Positions 6,653 through 6,818 of a stretch of 6,818 nt of DNA are shown here, in pieces. The notes under the pieces were generated by a model. It was not told where the DNA came from and searched no databases. It saw only the letters and a program-made list of their open reading frames with translations. The stretch is from GCA-2716945 sp964342835. GTDB lineage: Bacteria; Pseudomonadota; Gammaproteobacteria; GCA-002705445; GCA-002716945. The stretch spans positions 1-6,818 of the forward strand of contig CAYFGJ010000060.1 in NCBI GenBank assembly GCA_964342835.1, written 5' to 3'. The position numbers and the translations under genes were made by a program. Every line of letters begins with the position of its first letter. The first letter of the stretch is position 1.

Positions 6653-6818
6653 TTATTTATTTCCTATCATTCGTTTATTATATTCATTGAGTAAATAATG
6701 ATTAAATATTAACTCTAAAAATTCCCAATCTTCTTTTTCATCTATTTCAAATGACTGCCAAAACTTATTGGGAATCATTCCAATTTCACCGCCAAATCTA
6801 TTTGATTCATTGATTATT
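6653..6818 (-). CDS. C-terminal fragment of an acylneuraminate cytidylyltransferase-like protein (5' end outside window)
   Basis: Reading from the right edge, one frame gives 54 residues ending in TAA at 6655-6653; the start lies beyond the window. The tail contains RFGGEIGMIP followed by FWQSFEIDEKEDWEFLE. This matches the usual end of CMP-sialate-type synthetases (NeuA/PseF/LegF kind), where a G-K/E-I-G strand is followed by a 'S-x-D/E-I-D-x-x-x-D' segment and a final helix. Those enzymes join CTP to a nonulosonic or Kdo-type acid, giving the CMP-sugar donor. The catalytic N-terminal part is not visible, so assignment rests on this short motif and the neighbours. Codons are AT-rich like the rest. 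The following aminotransferase starts after a single base, so the two are almost certainly cotranscribed and probably coupled in translation. Confidence 0.6.
   Translation of the reverse strand, partial: IINESNRFGGEIGMIPNKFWQSFEIDEKEDWEFLELIFNHYLLNEYNKRMIGNK
6662..6665 (-). promoter_or_regulatory. Probable ribosome binding site of the class IV aminotransferase gene
   Basis: On the minus strand the sequence TAGGAAA precedes the ATG at 6651; the AGGA core is followed by 10 bases before the start codon. It lies within the last codons of the upstream cytidylyltransferase gene. The spacing is a little long, but this is the clearest Shine-Dalgarno-like element in the window and supports the chosen start. 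The other genes have weak or no such motifs. Confidence 0.4.

Overview
The window is AT-rich and tightly packed. Every supportable gene lies on the minus strand, so transcription runs from high to low coordinates. Read in that order there are seven genes: the 3' end of a cytidylyltransferase-like gene (6653-6818), a class IV PLP aminotransferase (5659-6651), a formyltransferase-fold enzyme (4664-5656), a DegT/DnrJ/EryC1/StrS sugar aminotransferase (3445-4659), a TIM-barrel sugar isomerase/epimerase (2637-3452), a short-chain dehydrogenase/reductase (1770-2600), and a large putative glycosyltransferase-like protein that runs off the left edge (1-1746). Successive junctions are 1 bp, 2 bp, 4 bp, an 8-bp overlap, 36 bp and 23 bp. 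The series therefore looks like one operon. I see no terminator, tRNA, rRNA, insertion sequence or CRISPR array, and no gene-free stretch longer than 36 bases.

The gene mix is typical of a bacterial surface-carbohydrate locus (O-antigen, capsule or flagellin glycan). Such loci usually join sugar-building enzymes to an activating nucleotidyltransferase and a transferase. The low GC, short spacers, few Shine-Dalgarno motifs and mostly TAA stops suggest an AT-rich, probably Gram-negative bacterium. I cannot name the genus: marine lineages with small AT-rich genomes and Leptospira- or Campylobacter-like groups are all compatible.

A possible joint role, by inference: the isomerase and SDR prepare a keto sugar, one or both aminotransferases add an amino group, and the formyltransferase caps it with formyl from a folate donor. 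The cytidylyltransferase would activate the finished sugar as a CMP derivative, as happens for nonulosonic (sialic-like) acids, and the leftmost protein may act on the activated sugar or the growing glycan. No condensing synthase (NeuB type), nucleotide-sugar 4,6-dehydratase or clear flippase/polymerase is inside the window, so the pathway is incomplete here and the product is unknown. The most unusual point is a class IV aminotransferase, a family normally tied to branched-chain or D-amino acids, together with a DegT aminotransferase and a two-domain formyltransferase in one tight gene string.
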